Assembly: GCA_964369805.1 (NCBI GenBank)
Contig: CAYJFM010000011.1
Span: 1-52,863 of the forward strand
DNA length: 52,863 nt
From: CAYJHC01 sp964369805
GTDB taxonomy: Bacteria; Bacillota; Clostridia; Peptostreptococcales; Anaerovoracaceae
Direction of reading: 5' to 3'
Shown here: in pieces, positions 51,574 through 52,863 of the stretch
Position numbering within the stretch: the stretch's first letter is position 1
Layout of the letters: every line of letters begins with the position of its first letter
Notes under the pieces: generated by a model
Databases searched by the model: none
What the model was told of the DNA's origin: nothing
The model's input: the letters and a program-made list of their open reading frames with translations, nothing else
Translations under genes and position numbers: made by a program

Positions 51574-52446
51574 TTGAAACGAGAAATTGTAGTTATAGCA
51601 GGGCCCACTGCTGTAGGAAAAACAAAATATGCTATAGACTATGCTCTAGAAAATAATGGAGAAGTGGTATCTTGTGATTCTATGCAGATATATAAATATA
51701 TGTCTATTGGAACTGCAAAACCAACAGAAATTGAGCTTGAAATGGTACCTCACCATCTTGTAGACTTTGTTGATCCTAGGGATGATTTTACTGTGTCTGA
51801 TTATCAAAAGGCTGCAAAGGCTGCCATATTTGATATACTGAATAGAGGTAAGGCACCTGTGATTTCAGGTGGGACAGGACTTTACTTAAACTCTCTTCTT
51901 TATGAAATGGACTTTGGAACAGCGGAACGAAATATGGAATTCAGGCAGCAGATGGAAGAGCTAGCAAGTGAAAAAGGGAATGAATATGTACATAGCTTAC
52001 TAGAAGACAAAGACAAAGATGCTGCAAGTAGAATTCATCCTAATAATTTACGTAGGGTTATTAGAGCTTTAGAAGCCGCAACTTTTTCTGACAATGGAAT
52101 GAAGGACTTTAGCAATGTAAACATAAAGACAGAGGACTATCAAGCTAAGTTAATTGGACTTACTAGAAATAGAGAAAACCTATACTCAAGAATAGAGGAA
52201 AGAGTAGATTTAATGATAGAAGCAGGCTTAATTGATGAGGTTAAATATCTATTAGAAAAAGGATTCACAGCTGATAATATTTCTATGAAAGGTATCGGAT
52301 ATAAGGAAATAATTGCATATATTGATGGTGAATATGACTTAGACAGAGCCATTGAGCTAGTTAAGAGAAATACAAGAAGGTATGCAAAAAGACAGCTGAC
52401 TTGGTTTAGAAGATATGAAGAAATGCACTGGATAAATTTAGATTAA
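51574..52446 (+). CDS. miaA: tRNA dimethylallyltransferase
   Basis: The 290-residue enzyme adds a dimethylallyl group to A37 of tRNAs that read UNN codons, using the dimethylallyl diphosphate supplied by the MEP pathway. The P-loop IAGPTAVGKTKYA, SCDSMQIYKYMSIGTAKP, and the C-terminal RNTRRYAKRQLTWFRR are all family hallmarks. The start is a TTG at 51574, directly before the conserved region; the binding site is weak, suggesting coupling to mutL, which ends seven bases upstream. Confidence 0.94.
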   Translation: MKREIVVIAGPTAVGKTKYAIDYALENNGEVVSCDSMQIYKYMSIGTAKPTEIELEMVPHHLVDFVDPRDDFTVSDYQKAAKAAIFDILNRGKAPVISGGTGLYLNSLLYEMDFGTAERNMEFRQQMEELASEKGNEYVHSLLEDKDKDAASRIHPNNLRRVIRALEAATFSDNGMKDFSNVNIKTEDYQAKLIGLTRNRENLYSRIEERVDLMIEAGLIDEVKYLLEKGFTADNISMKGIGYKEIIAYIDGEYDLDRAIELVKRNTRRYAKRQLTWFRRYEEMHWINLD

Positions 52447-52463
52447 ACTTTAAGGAAGAAGTA

Positions 52464-52863
52464 ATGAAAGAAACAAGGATTGTTAGCAAAACAGACAAAC
52501 CAGATAACATAGTACTGAAAGAGCATCAAATTGAAATAAAATGTGATGCTCTAGAAGGACAGCTGCCATCTTTTTTGAGAGGGTACTTTATGTACCTAAA
52601 AAAGAATGTGCTTCTGATGACGCGCTATGCATACCTTACTGATATTACTTTCTTTTGCAACTACTTAATAAAAGAAACTGAATTAACTGAAGCTGAAATA
52701 ATGAACAAGATTAGAGAGCAAGACTTTAACAGGATTGAAGGAGTGGATGTAAATATATTCCTTGATTATTGTAGAAAGTATAAGGTAGAAGGCAAAAACT
52801 ACGACTACGTTTATGAAAATAACAACAAAACTCTTTCTAGGAAAAAATCATCATTATCTGTCA
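52464..52863 (+). CDS. Tyrosine recombinase (XerC/XerD-like), 3' end cut by window
   Basis: The ATG at 52464 follows AAGGAAG by five bases. The 133 visible residues form the N-terminal core-binding (SAM-like) domain of tyrosine recombinases: FLRGYFMYLKKNVLLMTRYAY-type helix, INTFLDYCRKY-like region and LSRKKSSLS at the right edge, which in the family leads into the DNA-contact helices. The catalytic R-H-R-Y residues are outside the window. It may be a chromosomal Xer-type enzyme rather than a phage integrase, since no other mobile gene is visible. Both are possible. Confidence 0.78.
   Translation, partial: MKETRIVSKTDKPDNIVLKEHQIEIKCDALEGQLPSFLRGYFMYLKKNVLLMTRYAYLTDITFFCNYLIKETELTEAEIMNKIREQDFNRIEGVDVNIFLDYCRKYKVEGKNYDYVYENNNKTLSRKKSSLSV

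Noticed and set aside
52464..52863. Prophage or integrative element boundary
   Set aside because: Only the N-terminal part of a tyrosine recombinase is visible; no attachment repeat, phage gene or base-composition change is seen.

Overview
The window is about 53 kb of a low-GC chromosome with AT-rich codon use, dense mostly co-directional operons and strong AGGAGG-type ribosome binding sites. It carries a class III fructose-bisphosphatase, a HrcA/CIRCE heat-shock operon, desulfoferrodoxins, the NusB-XseA-XseB-IspA-Dxs-TlyA order and an Asp23-family gene next to nusB. These point to a strictly anaerobic, amino-acid-fermenting Clostridia-type Firmicute (Peptostreptococcales/Anaerovoracaceae-like; genus not determinable). 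It is mostly a core chromosomal region: I see no insertion sequence, CRISPR array, rRNA or prophage. One tyrosine-recombinase-type gene runs off the right end.

Layout. 1-3445: fermentation operon (class III aminotransferase cut by the left edge, beta-keto acid cleavage enzyme, two CoA-transferase subunits). 3495-4931: infC-rpmI-rplT with two promoters, a leader attenuator and an AUU start on infC. 5013-6443: membrane-anchored trigger-factor/FKBP protein with an in-frame tandem repeat. 6620-8519: glycine riboswitch leader containing an extra branched RNA-like structure, then a sodium:alanine/glycine symporter. 8657-11912: nrdR, cmk, DUF1015, radC. 12018-13214 (minus strand): class I aminotransferase with a palindromic operator candidate. 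13446-20054: small membrane protein, tmk, holB, PSP1/ricT, a small membrane protein, AbrB-like regulator, murA, fbp. 20148-22400: tRNA-Arg(ACG), a palindromic element, dicarboxylate/amino-acid symporter, membrane hydrolase. 22669-31827: mini P-loop protein, Nudix, nitrilase, YgiQ-type radical SAM, solitary DNA methyltransferase, Usp-like, HdeD-like and two flavoproteins. 31937-36829: CIRCE-controlled hrcA-grpE-dnaK-dnaJ. 36897-39215: membrane-tethered serine protease with a cytoplasmic zinc ribbon, flavin-ferredoxin protein, DUF4234. 39435-40213: two desulfoferrodoxins, the first out of frame at an A AAA AAG heptamer. 40298-52446: asp23, nusB, Kae1-like, xseA, xseB, ispA, dxs, tlyA, mutS, mutL, miaA. 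52464-end: recombinase.

Working together: the first operon feeds acetoacetate/acyl-CoA fermentation. The riboswitch ties glycine level to an amino-acid symporter. Desulfoferrodoxin and ferredoxin-type proteins suit an anaerobe facing oxygen. The 40-52 kb block is an information-processing and isoprenoid operon.

The points most worth a second look are the dnaX-type slippery heptamer that exactly restores a full-length desulfoferrodoxin, the branched RNA element inserted in the glycine-riboswitch leader, a perfect 13-bp hairpin plus U-tract inside the start of the DNA methyltransferase gene, apparent AUU starts on infC and dxs, a likely leaderless asp23 message, and the serine protease joined through a membrane segment to a zinc ribbon. 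All assignments come from reading motifs by eye; no database search was run.
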